16,237 bases of DNA from CAWDLX01 sp046728155 (GCA_046728155.1 JBKPDY010000051.1:1-16237); one strand, 5' to 3'; counted from the stretch's first letter, positions 6,638 to 14,980 are shown. Made by a program: numbers and translations. Notes: generated by a model not told the origin, from the sequence alone.

Positions 6638-8260
6638 TCAGACGTGCAGCAGGCCGCGCAGATGACGTGGAGACGGCGTGCCGTGGCTGAGCATCCGGTC
6701 GTGCCAGTCGCCCAGGCTGACCCCGTCCGGGCGGGCGGCCGCGATCGCAGCCACCTCCGAGAAGCCGACGAAATACGTCGACAGCTGCGTCGAGGTAAGC
6801 AGAGCCCGGCGCCACTTCCCGGCGGCCTCCCCCTCCTCCTGGAAACCCCGCTGGGTCATCAGGGCCATGGCCTCCCCCTCGGTCATGTCCTCACAATGGA
6901 CGAGCTGATCAAGGATCGCGTTGATGGTCGCCCGAAGCTGCATCTTCAACTGCTGAACCCGGACCGGAAGGCCACCGAAGCCCGCCTCGATCATCATCTG
7001 CTCGGCGTACACGGCCCAGCCCTCGACGAACGTGCCCGACCGGGTGACCGCGCGGGTGCGGGTCGCGCCGCGATAGCGCCGAGCGTGCGCGGACTGCAGG
7101 TAGTGCCCCGGCATCGCCTCATGGACGGTCAGGTTACGAACCATTAAGTTGTTGTACTCGCGGTAGAACGACTCCACCCTGGACGATTCCCATTCGGACG
7201 GGGTCGGGGAGATATTGAAGAAGGTCGGCATGTCCGGCGGATCGAACGGCGCCGCCGCCTCGCAGTTCGCCACCGCCACCCCGCGCATGAACGCCGGCAT
7301 CTCCTGGATCACGCAGGGGTCGTCCACAAGCGACACCAGTCCGTTGTCGCGTACGAAGGTGGTGGTCTCATCGAGAGTGGCCCGCGCTAGATCCACAATG
7401 GACTCGGTCGTGGGGTGATCGTCACTGAGACGGGCCAGCGCCGTCCGCACGGTGTCGTCATCGGCGCTGCCGCCGACCAACACGGCGGCTGCCATGCGGA
7501 TCTGTTCGGTGATGTCCTCCAGCCAGCCACGGGCGCGGCGGAGCACGTCGGCCGCGGTCAGCTCCGTGTCGAGAGTGTGCCAGAGCTTCGCCTCCCACAA
7601 CCGCCGACCCAGCCGTGGGCCCCGGCCGTCCGCAGTGGATGCCGCCCGCCGCTCCGCCCATCGCGCGAACTCCTCCAGCGCGGATTCGGCCGACGCCGCG
7701 GCGGGGGTGAAGTGGTCGACGAGCTCCGGTGCCTGCGCCAACATAGCGGGCAGTCCGTCCCGTACGATCGACGCCGCACCCCGGAACTGTCCGACCGCGG
7801 TCTCCAGGTGGATGCGCGGAGAGTCGGCCAAGACCGCCTTCGCCGTGGCCAGCGCGTCGGGAACGGCGCTCAGGCGTACGGCCAATGCCTCCAACCGTTG
7901 CGCCACGGGAGCGAACGGACGCGCAATGAGCGCGTACAGCAAAGCTCCGGGATTGTGCGCCAGGGGATTCCATTCGTGTTCGCGTACCTCGGTCAGGGCG
8001 AAGAGCGACCGCTCCACCAGCGACAGCAGCTGCTCGTGATCGACCCGCTCGGCCTCGTCGAGCACGTCGGTGTCGACACCGGACAGAGCCCCGGACGCGT
8101 CGCGCAGCATGGTCACCCGGCTCGCCACTGCCGCCGGGGAGAGGTCCGGCAGGCGGTCGTCGAACCGGTGGTCGCCGACCGCGCTGGCCAGCGCCGGATC
8201 AGCGGCGAACAGTTGGTCGATGACGCGCTCGGCGAGGGCGACGAAGTCCGCGGTCGACAT
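6638..8260 (-). CDS. DUF885 family protein, putative metallopeptidase
   Basis: This 540-residue DUF885 protein carries the family's zinc-peptidase-like signature TVHEAMPGHYLQ with H380, E381 and H386, and a downstream glutamate E413 in FVEGWAVYAEQ that could be the third ligand. Further family marks are the N-terminal AVGDHRFDDRLPDLS (27-41) and the conserved FFNISPTPSEWE (347-358). No signal peptide is visible, so it is probably cytoplasmic. The substrate is unknown; relatives are called metallopeptidases mainly by motif. I chose the ATG at 8260, 18 bases after mazG; a TTG three codons earlier is possible and neither has a strong ribosome site. Close spacing suggests transcription with mazG and the lipoprotein. 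Confidence 0.9.
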   Translation of the reverse strand: MSTADFVALAERVIDQLFAADPALASAVGDHRFDDRLPDLSPAAVASRVTMLRDASGALSGVDTDVLDEAERVDHEQLLSLVERSLFALTEVREHEWNPLAHNPGALLYALIARPFAPVAQRLEALAVRLSAVPDALATAKAVLADSPRIHLETAVGQFRGAASIVRDGLPAMLAQAPELVDHFTPAAASAESALEEFARWAERRAASTADGRGPRLGRRLWEAKLWHTLDTELTAADVLRRARGWLEDITEQIRMAAAVLVGGSADDDTVRTALARLSDDHPTTESIVDLARATLDETTTFVRDNGLVSLVDDPCVIQEMPAFMRGVAVANCEAAAPFDPPDMPTFFNISPTPSEWESSRVESFYREYNNLMVRNLTVHEAMPGHYLQSAHARRYRGATRTRAVTRSGTFVEGWAVYAEQMMIEAGFGGLPVRVQQLKMQLRATINAILDQLVHCEDMTEGEAMALMTQRGFQEEGEAAGKWRRALLTSTQLSTYFVGFSEVAAIAAARPDGVSLGDWHDRMLSHGTPSPRHLRGLLHV

Positions 8261-8278
8261 ACGCGACAAGTTACCCCG

Positions 8279-9202
8279 TCAGCCGGACTCGGCCTGCCGT
8301 ACTGCCAGTGCCAGTGCGAGGGCGGCTCGGCGCAGCGCCGCTTCGGGATCGAGGCCGCGCACATCCGCCTCCGCCACGAGGGCCAGCAGCGCGGCGCCGA
8401 GGGTCGCCTCGTCGTCGATGCTGGACGGGGCGAGGCGAACCGGCACGCTCAATCCGGCCCGGCGAGCTCTGGACATCACCTTCGCGGCGAGGGCCAGCGC
8501 CGGCTGACTCAACGCGATCCCGTCCATGGCTGAGTCGCGCGACTTCTCCTCGCGCTTGATCCGCTCCCAGTTCGCCGTGATCTCCTCGACATCGCTCACC
8601 TTGGTCGAGCCGAACACGTGCGGGTTGCGCCGGACCAGCTTCTCCGCGAGGTCAGCGGCGAGGTCGTCGATAGACCACGGCGGTTCGGCCTCCTCGGCCA
8701 TCCGGGCGTGCAGAACCACCTGGAGCAGCACATCGCCGAGTTCTTCGCGCAGAGCCTCCAGATCGTGTTCCTCGATGGCGTCGAACGCTTCGTACGCCTC
8801 CTCGATCAGATACCGGGCGAGCGTCTGGTGGGTCTGCTCCCGCTTCCACGGGTCGCCGCCGGGCGACACCAGCCGGTCCATCACGCCGACCACGTCGAGC
8901 AGCTTGGCGCCGTGCGGATCCCACGACCCGTACGCGAGCTCCGCGGGTATCCGGGCAGCGAGTTCGCGGGTGCGGTCCTCGTCGCCGGCGAGCCAGACCA
9001 CGGTTGGGTGATGATCCGCCGCCACGAGCAGGTCGGCCACCGATCCGAGCTCGACCGCCACGCCAGCGGCCCGCAACGCCTGCGTCGTGGCAGACTCCTC
9101 GCCGGCCAGCACGGGGTGGTCACGGACCAGATCCCACGCGTCGCCGGTCAGCAGCCCGGCCGGCAGGCGCGGCGATGTGACGAGCAGGACAACGCGGCCC
9201 AC
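8279..9202 (-). CDS. mazG: MazG nucleoside triphosphate pyrophosphohydrolase
   Basis: MazG cleaves NTPs and dNTPs, including damaged ones, to monophosphate and pyrophosphate, and in mycobacteria helps survival under oxidative stress. In this 307-residue protein the single intact MazG fold shows WKREQTHQTLARYLIEEAYE (119-138) with E134, E135 and E138, then REELGDVLLQVVLHARMAEE (152-171) with E153, E154 and D157: the Mg2+-binding EExxE and EExxD pattern. KLVRRNPHVFG (188-198) and ANWERIKREEKS (210-221) follow. The first about 100 residues are poorly conserved and the C-terminal 75 residues hold no second catalytic set, as in other actinobacterial forms. The start is GTG 9202, 6 bases after the lipoprotein stop, without a clear ribosome site, which points to coupled translation. 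Confidence 0.95.
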   Translation of the reverse strand: MGRVVLLVTSPRLPAGLLTGDAWDLVRDHPVLAGEESATTQALRAAGVAVELGSVADLLVAADHHPTVVWLAGDEDRTRELAARIPAELAYGSWDPHGAKLLDVVGVMDRLVSPGGDPWKREQTHQTLARYLIEEAYEAFDAIEEHDLEALREELGDVLLQVVLHARMAEEAEPPWSIDDLAADLAEKLVRRNPHVFGSTKVSDVEEITANWERIKREEKSRDSAMDGIALSQPALALAAKVMSRARRAGLSVPVRLAPSSIDDEATLGAALLALVAEADVRGLDPEAALRRAALALALAVRQAESG

Positions 9203-9208
9203 GACGCG

Positions 9209-9907
9209 TCAGGTCACGTCACGAACAGCCGGCGAGCCCGAAACCTTCCCGACGGGGAGGGTCACGATGGCAACCGACGGGTTCGTTCCGACCATGGTCA
9301 GCGCGAGCTCCAGTGGCTGGTAGCGAGGGCTCACCCCGACGCCGTACCGGTTGGCCGCATCGCTGAGCGCCGCCCGAAGGCCAAGCGCGGGCGCCAGCGA
9401 GGGGAGGGCGACGATCGCCGGCCGAACCTGTTCGTACGGGCCGACGTTGCTGACCACCTTGGTGACCTTGTCGTACACGGCCCTGATGTCAGCCTCCGTC
9501 GGCTGAACCGGCGTCACCTTCGACAACAGCGCGGTCCGGTAGGCATCCTCGTCCGCGCTGAGCCTGACGTACGGATCGTCGGCCGGCAGGCCGATCTGGT
9601 CCGACGCCGCCTTGTAGTCGGGTTGCGCCACCGCGATGCCCTTCTCAGCCGCGTACCGCTTCGCCAGTTCGTTGAAGACGCTGTGTTCCACAACGATCTC
9701 CCGCAGGTCACCGGCGGGGACCGTGGAGCCGGGGTGGGACTTGTCGATGTCCGCCTGGATGGTGGCCACCAGGGATTCGACCTGGCTGTCGGTGATCCTG
9801 GTGTCTCCGACGTACGCCGCGGTTCCGGGCTGGGACTGGCATCCGGCGAGCGTGACGCCGCCGAGGAGGATCGCCGCAACCATGACGAATCGGCGGATAC
9901 GCTGCAT
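9209..9907 (-). CDS. SurA N-terminal-like lipoprotein
   Basis: This encodes 232 residues from ATG 9907, chosen because the signal peptide begins there (MQRIRRFVMVAAILLGGVT) and GAGAGAG precedes it. The lipobox LAGC places the lipidated cysteine at C23, so the mature protein is anchored outside the membrane. Residues 30-200 resemble the SurA N-terminal chaperone domain: AAYVGDTRITDSQVESLVAT (30-49), EHSVFNELAKRYAAEKGI, then PTEADIRAVYDKV. No parvulin prolyl isomerase domain follows; the C-terminal 60 residues have no motif I know. It may help fold or protect secreted proteins. It sits 6 bases before mazG and is divergent from the membrane protein gene. SurA-like proteins beside mfd and mazG are, I believe, common in related actinomycetes. 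Confidence 0.85.
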   Translation of the reverse strand: MQRIRRFVMVAAILLGGVTLAGCQSQPGTAAYVGDTRITDSQVESLVATIQADIDKSHPGSTVPAGDLREIVVEHSVFNELAKRYAAEKGIAVAQPDYKAASDQIGLPADDPYVRLSADEDAYRTALLSKVTPVQPTEADIRAVYDKVTKVVSNVGPYEQVRPAIVALPSLAPALGLRAALSDAANRYGVGVSPRYQPLELALTMVGTNPSVAIVTLPVGKVSGSPAVRDVT

Positions 9908-9991
9908 GGCCGCCACTCTCTCATCCCGTTCCGAGGCGTCCCGTGTCGGGGTGGCCAGGCAGCGGGGTCTGCGAATGCTCGGCCTCGGCCC

Positions 9992-9997
9992 TAGACT
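9992..9997 (+). promoter_or_regulatory. Possible -10 element in the divergent gap
   Basis: The 123-base gap between the lipoprotein and the plus-strand membrane gene must hold both promoters. TAGACT on the plus strand fits TAnnnT, with a start expected near 10004 and a leader carrying GGGAGG before the ATG at 10031. No convincing -35 is seen, and I found no clear minus-strand promoter. Confidence 0.3.
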
Positions 9998-10030
9998 CTG
10001 CCCGACCGAATGGTCCGGGAGGGACGGGTG

Positions 10031-11182
10031 ATGGCCGGCACTGTGATCGACCGCCTCGGCCTGGGCGCGACCGGACTGGCCTCGCTGCGCCCACGCGACA
10101 TCCGCGGCTGGCTGGACCAGGTACGTGCCGGCGGGCTGGACGCGACGCAAGCGCGGACGACGCTCCTCGTCACGTACCGGGTGTGGCTGATCGCCTTCCT
10201 ACTGAAGGCGCTGGGTTCCGGCTGGGACGTGGCGTGGCACTTCCGTTGGTTGCGGGACGACTTCGCACCGCCGCACAACGTCAATCTCGTCGGAGACGGC
10301 ATCGCGATCGCTCTCGTGATCCTGCACTGGTACACGCGCTTCGGCGTCGACAGGGTGGCGCTGCGCCTGATGATCGGCGGCGCGGCCCTCTTCGTCGCGT
10401 CCGCCCCCATCGATGTGATCAACCATCGGATCAACGGTCTGGACATCACCTCGTGGAGCGTCACGCATTTCGGCCTCTACACCGGGACCGGCATCCTGAT
10501 CGCCGGCGTCATCCGGGGCTGGCGACTGCACTCGGCCGCACTGCCCGGCCGCGCCATCATGCTGGGGGGGTTCTGGTTCTTCTTCCTCGAGAACGTCTTC
10601 TTCCCGAACCAGCAGCAGGAGTACGGGGTGCTCGCGATCCGGGCGTACGACTCCGGACACCCGACGGCGGAACCGATCCTGCTCGACCTCGCCCGGACCC
10701 AGGCCAAGGTGACCCAGCTGACACCGGCGATATTCCACCACTTCGCTCTGCCCATCCCGGACTGGGTCTATCCACTGTGGATATCGACGGCGATCGTGCT
10801 GACTCTGCTCGTGGCCCGGCGCAGTGTCGGCCTGCGCTGGACGGCCACCACGTTGGCGGCCGCCTACGTCGGCTGGCGCTGCGTGCTCTGGCCGCTCCTC
10901 GCCGTCACCAGCTTCCCGCACTCGACGGTGCCCTTCCTGCTGCTCCCGGTCGGGCTCGCGGTCGACCTGGTGACGATGGCCGGACTGACCTGGCTCATCG
11001 AAGCGCTGATCGGCGCCGCGGCGGCGACATTCGCGGTGTACCTCGGAGTCTTCGTCCAATCGGAGGTGCTGGCCGCGCCCCCGGTATCGTACTGGTCCGC
11101 CCCGGTGAGCGCCGCCCTCCTCGCCGTCGGCTGGGCGGCATACGCTTACGTTCGACAGCGGCGCGGTCTCGTGCTTTTCTGA
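10031..11182 (+). CDS. Polytopic membrane protein with duplicated Asp/His motif
   Basis: This 383-residue integral membrane protein is the only plus-strand gene. The ATG at 10031 is preceded by GGGAGG at 8 bases; an earlier ATG (10010) has none. I count about 9 hydrophobic segments, near 46-62, 89-103, 112-128, 147-163, 176-192, 250-263, 273-292, 299-345 (two) and 356-375. Two stretches follow one pattern, D-V-x2-H-x5-D-x(5,7)-H-x5-G: D66/H70/D76/H82/G88 and D128/H132/D138/H146/G152, each ahead of a membrane segment. Other notable residues are FFFLENVFFPN (183-193) and FHHFALPIPDW (235-245). I recall uncharacterised actinobacterial membrane proteins with similar WDxxWH...PPH stretches but know no function. 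Repeated His/Asp at membrane borders could bind metal or haem; that is inference. It converges on mfd with a 29-base gap. Confidence 0.85.
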   Translation: MAGTVIDRLGLGATGLASLRPRDIRGWLDQVRAGGLDATQARTTLLVTYRVWLIAFLLKALGSGWDVAWHFRWLRDDFAPPHNVNLVGDGIAIALVILHWYTRFGVDRVALRLMIGGAALFVASAPIDVINHRINGLDITSWSVTHFGLYTGTGILIAGVIRGWRLHSAALPGRAIMLGGFWFFFLENVFFPNQQQEYGVLAIRAYDSGHPTAEPILLDLARTQAKVTQLTPAIFHHFALPIPDWVYPLWISTAIVLTLLVARRSVGLRWTATTLAAAYVGWRCVLWPLLAVTSFPHSTVPFLLLPVGLAVDLVTMAGLTWLIEALIGAAAATFAVYLGVFVQSEVLAAPPVSYWSAPVSAALLAVGWAAYAYVRQRRGLVLF

Positions 11183-11211
11183 CGCCGTGACGGGTTGCCG
11201 GGATGGTCATG

Positions 11212-14200
11212 TCACGAGAGCACGTTTGTGAGCAGCTCCTCGCACCAGGCGAGCAGCTCCATGTCCCGTAGCGGCTCCCCACCGACCTGCTTCGTCATCG
11301 GGCGGTTCACTGAGACCTGCTCGGCGGCCGGCTTGTACACCGCGTCCGGGTAATACCGCTTCAGCCGCAGTTGGCGGGAGTCGGGCAACGGCATCGGCGC
11401 GAACCGGATGTGCCGTCCCTGCAGGGACACGTCGGTGAGACCCTTGGACCGGGCGAGCTGGCGGAACCTGGCCACCGCGAAGAGATTCCGTACCGGCTCG
11501 GGCGGGTTGCCGTACCGGTCGCGCATCTCGGCCTCCACCTCGTCGAGCCGCTCCGCCGTCCGAGCCTCGGCCACCTTGCGGTACATCTCCAGGCGGAGCC
11601 GCTCGACGCCGACGTAGTCGAGCGGCAGGTTGGCGTCGACCGGCAGGTCGATCTTCACATCGACGACCTCTTCGGGAGCCTCGCCCTTGAACTGCTGGAC
11701 CGCTTCCCCGACCATCCGCACGTACAGGTCGAAGCCGACGCCCTCGATGTGTCCACTCTGTTCGCCACCGAGGAGGTTGCCGGCCCCCCGGATCTCGAGG
11801 TCCTTCATTGCCACGTACATCCCGGCCCCGAGCTCGCTGTGCTGGGCGATGGTGGCGAGCCGCTCGTGCGCATGTTCGGTCAGCGGCCGCTCCGGCGGGA
11901 ACAGGAAGTACGCGTATGCGCGCTCCCGCCCGCGTCCGACTCGTCCCCTGATCTGGTGCAGCTGGGCAAGCCCGAGGAGGTCCGCCCGCTCCACGATCAG
12001 GGTATTCGCGTTGGGGATGTCGATGCCGGACTCCACAATGGTCGTACAGACGAGCACGTCGTATTCCTTCTCCCAGAAGGACACCATGATCCGCTCGAGC
12101 GCGTCCTCGCCCATCTGTCCATGCGCGACACCCACCCGGGCCTCGGGCACGAGCTCGCGCAGCCGGCGGGCGGCCCGTTCGATCGACTCGACCCGGTTGT
12201 GCAGGTAGAAGACCTGCCCGTCACGGAGCAGCTCGCGGTGGATGGCGGCGGCGATCTGCCGCTCGTCCTGGGCGCCGACGAACGTGAGTACGGGATGCCG
12301 CTCTTCGGGCGGTGTGGCGATGGTGGACATCTCCCGGATGCCGGTGATCGCCATCTCCAGGGTCCGGGGGATGGGCGTCGCCGACATGCTCAGGACGTCC
12401 ACCTGCGCCCGCAACGCCTTGAGGTACTCCTTGTGCTCGACCCCGAACCGCTGCTCCTCGTCGACGATGATGAGACCGAGATCCCTGAACCGGGTCGTCG
12501 ACTGCAGCAGTCGGTGCGTGCCGATGACGATGTCGGCGGTGCCGTCAGCGAGCTTCGCCAGCGCCAGCTCGGCCTCCCTCGGCGTCTGGAACCGCGACAG
12601 TTGCCTGATCTCCACCGGGAACTGGGTCATCCGATCGGAGAACGTGTTGAAATGCTGCTGTGCCAACAGTGTCGTCGGGACCATCACGGCGACCTGCTTG
12701 CCATCCTGGACCGCCTTGAACGCAGCCCGTACGGCGATCTCCGTCTTCCCATAGCCGACGTCGCCGGAGATCAGCCGATCCATCGGAATCGCCCGCTCCA
12801 TATCCGACTTCACATCGACGATCGCGGAGAGCTGGTCGGGCGTCTCCGTGAACGGGAAAGCGTCCTCGAGTTCGCGCTGCCACGGCGTGTCCGCTCCGAA
12901 CGCGTACCCCTGGGAGTGCTGGCGCGCGGCGTATAGCTGGATGAGCTGGGCCGCGATCTCGCGGACCGCCTTGCGGGCCCGGGCCTTCGCGTTCTTCCAT
13001 TCTGCGCCGCCCAGCTTGTGCAGAGTCGGGGTCTCCCCGCCGACGTACCGGGAGAGCTGGTCGAGCGAATCGGTCGGGACGAAGAGCCGGTCACCGGGCT
13101 GTCCCCGCTTGCTCGGCGCGTACTCGATGACGAGGTACTCGCGCTCGGCCCCGTTGACGGTGCGCTGCACCATCTCCAGGTACCTACCGATGCCGTGCTG
13201 CTCGTGAACGACGAAGTCGCCGGACCGAAGCTCCAGCGGATCGATCGTGTTACGGCGGCGGCTCGGCATCCGACGCATGTCCTTTGTGGACGCACCCCGG
13301 CCGCCACTGATGTCGGACCCGGTGACGACGGCGAGCCGACTGGACTCATCGAGGAAGCCGTGCTCGAGCCCGCCGGTGCCGATGAGGATCTCGCCCGGAG
13401 CGGGTGCAGTGTCCACGGTCTGCACGACCCGCACCCCGAGGCCGCCGTCGCGCAACACCTCAGCCGCACGCAGGGCCTGACCGTGGCCCTCGAAGACGAG
13501 AATCGTCCGCCAGCCGTCGGCGGACCATCGTTTGAGGTCGTCGACGACCCGTCCGGTCTCGCCGTGATAGAGCGGGACCGGCTGAGCAGCGAGGCCGATC
13601 GTGCGGATCGTGTCGGGCACCACCGGCGCGAACACCTCGGGCTCCACCGCCCACGGCTCCTCCACATAGGACGGTCTTGACTCCGCCGCCACACCGAACG
13701 GGCTGACCGACCACCAGGGTTGGCCGATCCGATCGGCGACCGTGCGTACCTCGCCCAGCGTGCGGAACGCCGCCGGGCCCAGGTCGATCGGAGCCTTCCC
13801 ACCACCGGCCGCGGCGGCCCAGCTCGCCTGGAGGAACTCCTCCGAGGTACGAACGAGGTCGTGGGCCCGGGTGCGGATCCGCTCCGGGTCGCAGACCAGG
13901 ACGACCGTTCCGCGTGGCATGCAGTCGAGCACCAGCTCGAGTGAGTTGGCCCCGTCGAGGAGAGCTGGCGCGAGGGACTCCATGCCCTCAACCGGGACGC
14001 CGGCGCCAAGCTTGTCCAGCATCTCGGACAGCTCCGGGTGACGGGTCGCCAGCTCCCGGGCCCGTGCCTGTACGTCGTCGGTGAGCAGCAGCTCACGGCA
14101 CGGCGGTGCCCACAGCCGGTCCACCTTCTCCAGCGTCCGCTGGTCGGCGACGGCGAACGACCGGATCTCCTCGACCTCATCGCCCCAGAACTCGGCCCGC

Positions 14201-14805
14201 ACGGGGTGCTCCTCGGTCGGGGGGAACACGTCCAGGATGCCGCCGCGGACGGCGAACTCGCCACGCCGAGTGACCAGATCGGTCCTGGCATACGCGATGT
14301 CGGTCAGCCGGCGGACGACGGATTCCAGGTCGATCGTCTCCCCGGTACGAACCTCCAGCGGCTCCAGATCGCCGAGGCCCTTCAGCTGTGGCTGCAAAAC
14401 CGATCGCACGGGAGAGACCACGACGCGTACCGGTGATCCCTCCTCGGGGTGAGCCAGCCGGCGCAGAACCGCCAACCGACGACCCACGGTGTCACTACGT
14501 GGCGAGAGCCGCTCGTGCGGCAATGTCTCCCACGCCGGGTAGACGGCCACCTCGTCAACGGGCACGAGATCGGCCAGTGCCGCGGCCAGATCCTCGGCCT
14601 CCCGGGTCGTCGCGGTCACCGCCAGAACCGGTCGACCGGTTCCGCCGCGTTCCGGCGCGGCCGCCAGCATCGCCGCGACGATCGGGCGCATCGCGCTCGG
14701 CGCGGTGATGTCGACCTGTTCCGCCTCGGCAAGGCTGGCGAGCTGGCGTGCGGCGGAAAGCGTCGGGTCGTCGAGTGCGGCGGAGAGCAGGCCAGCGAGC
14801 TTCAC
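11212..14805 (-). CDS. mfd: Transcription-repair coupling factor Mfd
   Basis: Mfd is a cytoplasmic ATPase that pushes stalled RNA polymerase off damaged template and recruits UvrA. The 1197-residue length is normal. Order: UvrB-like N-terminal domains (about 1-330, including PVRVVVSPVRSVLQP), the CarD-like RNA polymerase interaction domain near 520-600 (GDFVVHEQHGIGRYLEM, REYLVIEYA), the RecG-type translocase with Walker A GDVGYGKTEIAVRAAF near 680, DEEQRFGVEHKE near 780, SATPIPRTL near 800 and QIRGRVGRGRERAYAYF near 950, then the C-terminal TRCF domain after about 1010. I chose GTG 14805 since AAGGAG lies 6 bases upstream; the frame extends to 14910 but would cross the leader hairpin. It is the first gene after the S66 peptidase and probably has its own promoter. 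Confidence 0.97.
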   Translation of the reverse strand: MKLAGLLSAALDDPTLSAARQLASLAEAEQVDITAPSAMRPIVAAMLAAAPERGGTGRPVLAVTATTREAEDLAAALADLVPVDEVAVYPAWETLPHERLSPRSDTVGRRLAVLRRLAHPEEGSPVRVVVSPVRSVLQPQLKGLGDLEPLEVRTGETIDLESVVRRLTDIAYARTDLVTRRGEFAVRGGILDVFPPTEEHPVRAEFWGDEVEEIRSFAVADQRTLEKVDRLWAPPCRELLLTDDVQARARELATRHPELSEMLDKLGAGVPVEGMESLAPALLDGANSLELVLDCMPRGTVVLVCDPERIRTRAHDLVRTSEEFLQASWAAAAGGGKAPIDLGPAAFRTLGEVRTVADRIGQPWWSVSPFGVAAESRPSYVEEPWAVEPEVFAPVVPDTIRTIGLAAQPVPLYHGETGRVVDDLKRWSADGWRTILVFEGHGQALRAAEVLRDGGLGVRVVQTVDTAPAPGEILIGTGGLEHGFLDESSRLAVVTGSDISGGRGASTKDMRRMPSRRRNTIDPLELRSGDFVVHEQHGIGRYLEMVQRTVNGAEREYLVIEYAPSKRGQPGDRLFVPTDSLDQLSRYVGGETPTLHKLGGAEWKNAKARARKAVREIAAQLIQLYAARQHSQGYAFGADTPWQRELEDAFPFTETPDQLSAIVDVKSDMERAIPMDRLISGDVGYGKTEIAVRAAFKAVQDGKQVAVMVPTTLLAQQHFNTFSDRMTQFPVEIRQLSRFQTPREAELALAKLADGTADIVIGTHRLLQSTTRFRDLGLIIVDEEQRFGVEHKEYLKALRAQVDVLSMSATPIPRTLEMAITGIREMSTIATPPEERHPVLTFVGAQDERQIAAAIHRELLRDGQVFYLHNRVESIERAARRLRELVPEARVGVAHGQMGEDALERIMVSFWEKEYDVLVCTTIVESGIDIPNANTLIVERADLLGLAQLHQIRGRVGRGRERAYAYFLFPPERPLTEHAHERLATIAQHSELGAGMYVAMKDLEIRGAGNLLGGEQSGHIEGVGFDLYVRMVGEAVQQFKGEAPEEVVDVKIDLPVDANLPLDYVGVERLRLEMYRKVAEARTAERLDEVEAEMRDRYGNPPEPVRNLFAVARFRQLARSKGLTDVSLQGRHIRFAPMPLPDSRQLRLKRYYPDAVYKPAAEQVSVNRPMTKQVGGEPLRDMELLAWCEELLTNVLS

Positions 14806-14829
14806 AAACGTCTCCTTCGAGCACGCGCC

Positions 14830-14861
14830 AACGCCCCCTGCCGGGTCCGACAGGGGGTGTT
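14830..14861. promoter_or_regulatory. Strong hairpin in front of mfd
   Basis: Arms at 14830-14844 and 14847-14861 pair at 13 of 15 positions around a 2-base centre; the core CCCCCTG/CAGGGGG is perfect. It ends 24 bases before the mfd start codon, just before the ribosome site. It may end the incoming S66 transcript or be a 5' leader structure of mfd; no T run follows in the mfd direction. Confidence 0.6.
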
Positions 14862-14874
14862 CGCGTACCACTCG

Positions 14875-14880
14875 AGGATA
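14875..14880 (-). promoter_or_regulatory. Possible mfd -10 element
   Basis: The minus strand reads TATCCT here, fitting TAnnnT. Transcription from it would start near 14868 and give a leader of about 63 bases that contains the hairpin at 14830-14861. No clear -35 is seen. Confidence 0.25.
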
Positions 14881-14912
14881 GCGCGCCGGCGATCGCGTGG
14901 CGTAGGTCACGA

Positions 14913-14962
14913 TGCAAGCAGGGGCACCTTATTGGCGTTTGGGCGCAAGGAGGGTGCCCCTA
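14913..14962. repeat. Palindromic extragenic element, copy 2
   Basis: Same 50-bp design as 4550-4599. The left 22 bases match copy 1 at 20 positions, the right 11 bases GGGTGCCCCTA are identical, and the 17-base centre (14935-14951) has the same length but a different sequence. The arms pair as GGGGCACC (14921-14928) with GGTGCCCC (14953-14960), and TGCA occurs again just outside both arms. It lies 18 bases after the S66 peptidase stop. Confidence 0.75.
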
Positions 14963-14980
14963 TTGGCATGCAGCCAGGTC

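Noticed and set aside
8618..9994. 458-codon plus-strand frame opposite mazG and the lipoprotein
   Set aside because: Antisense shadow; its sequence has no family resemblance, while both minus-strand genes have clear motifs and signals.
11183..11216. CGTGAC/GTCACG inverted repeat between the converging membrane gene and mfd
   Set aside because: Only 6 bp with a 19-base loop and no T run; too weak to call a bidirectional terminator, although one would be expected here.
11371..12936. 521-codon plus-strand frame inside mfd
   Set aside because: It mirrors the strongly conserved helicase part of mfd and its composition (Arg, His, Gly, Asp) is that of a reverse frame.
12810..14291. 493-codon minus-strand frame overlapping mfd
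   Set aside because: Same strand but a different frame from mfd; Ser/Arg-rich without motifs, whereas mfd is intact through the whole interval.
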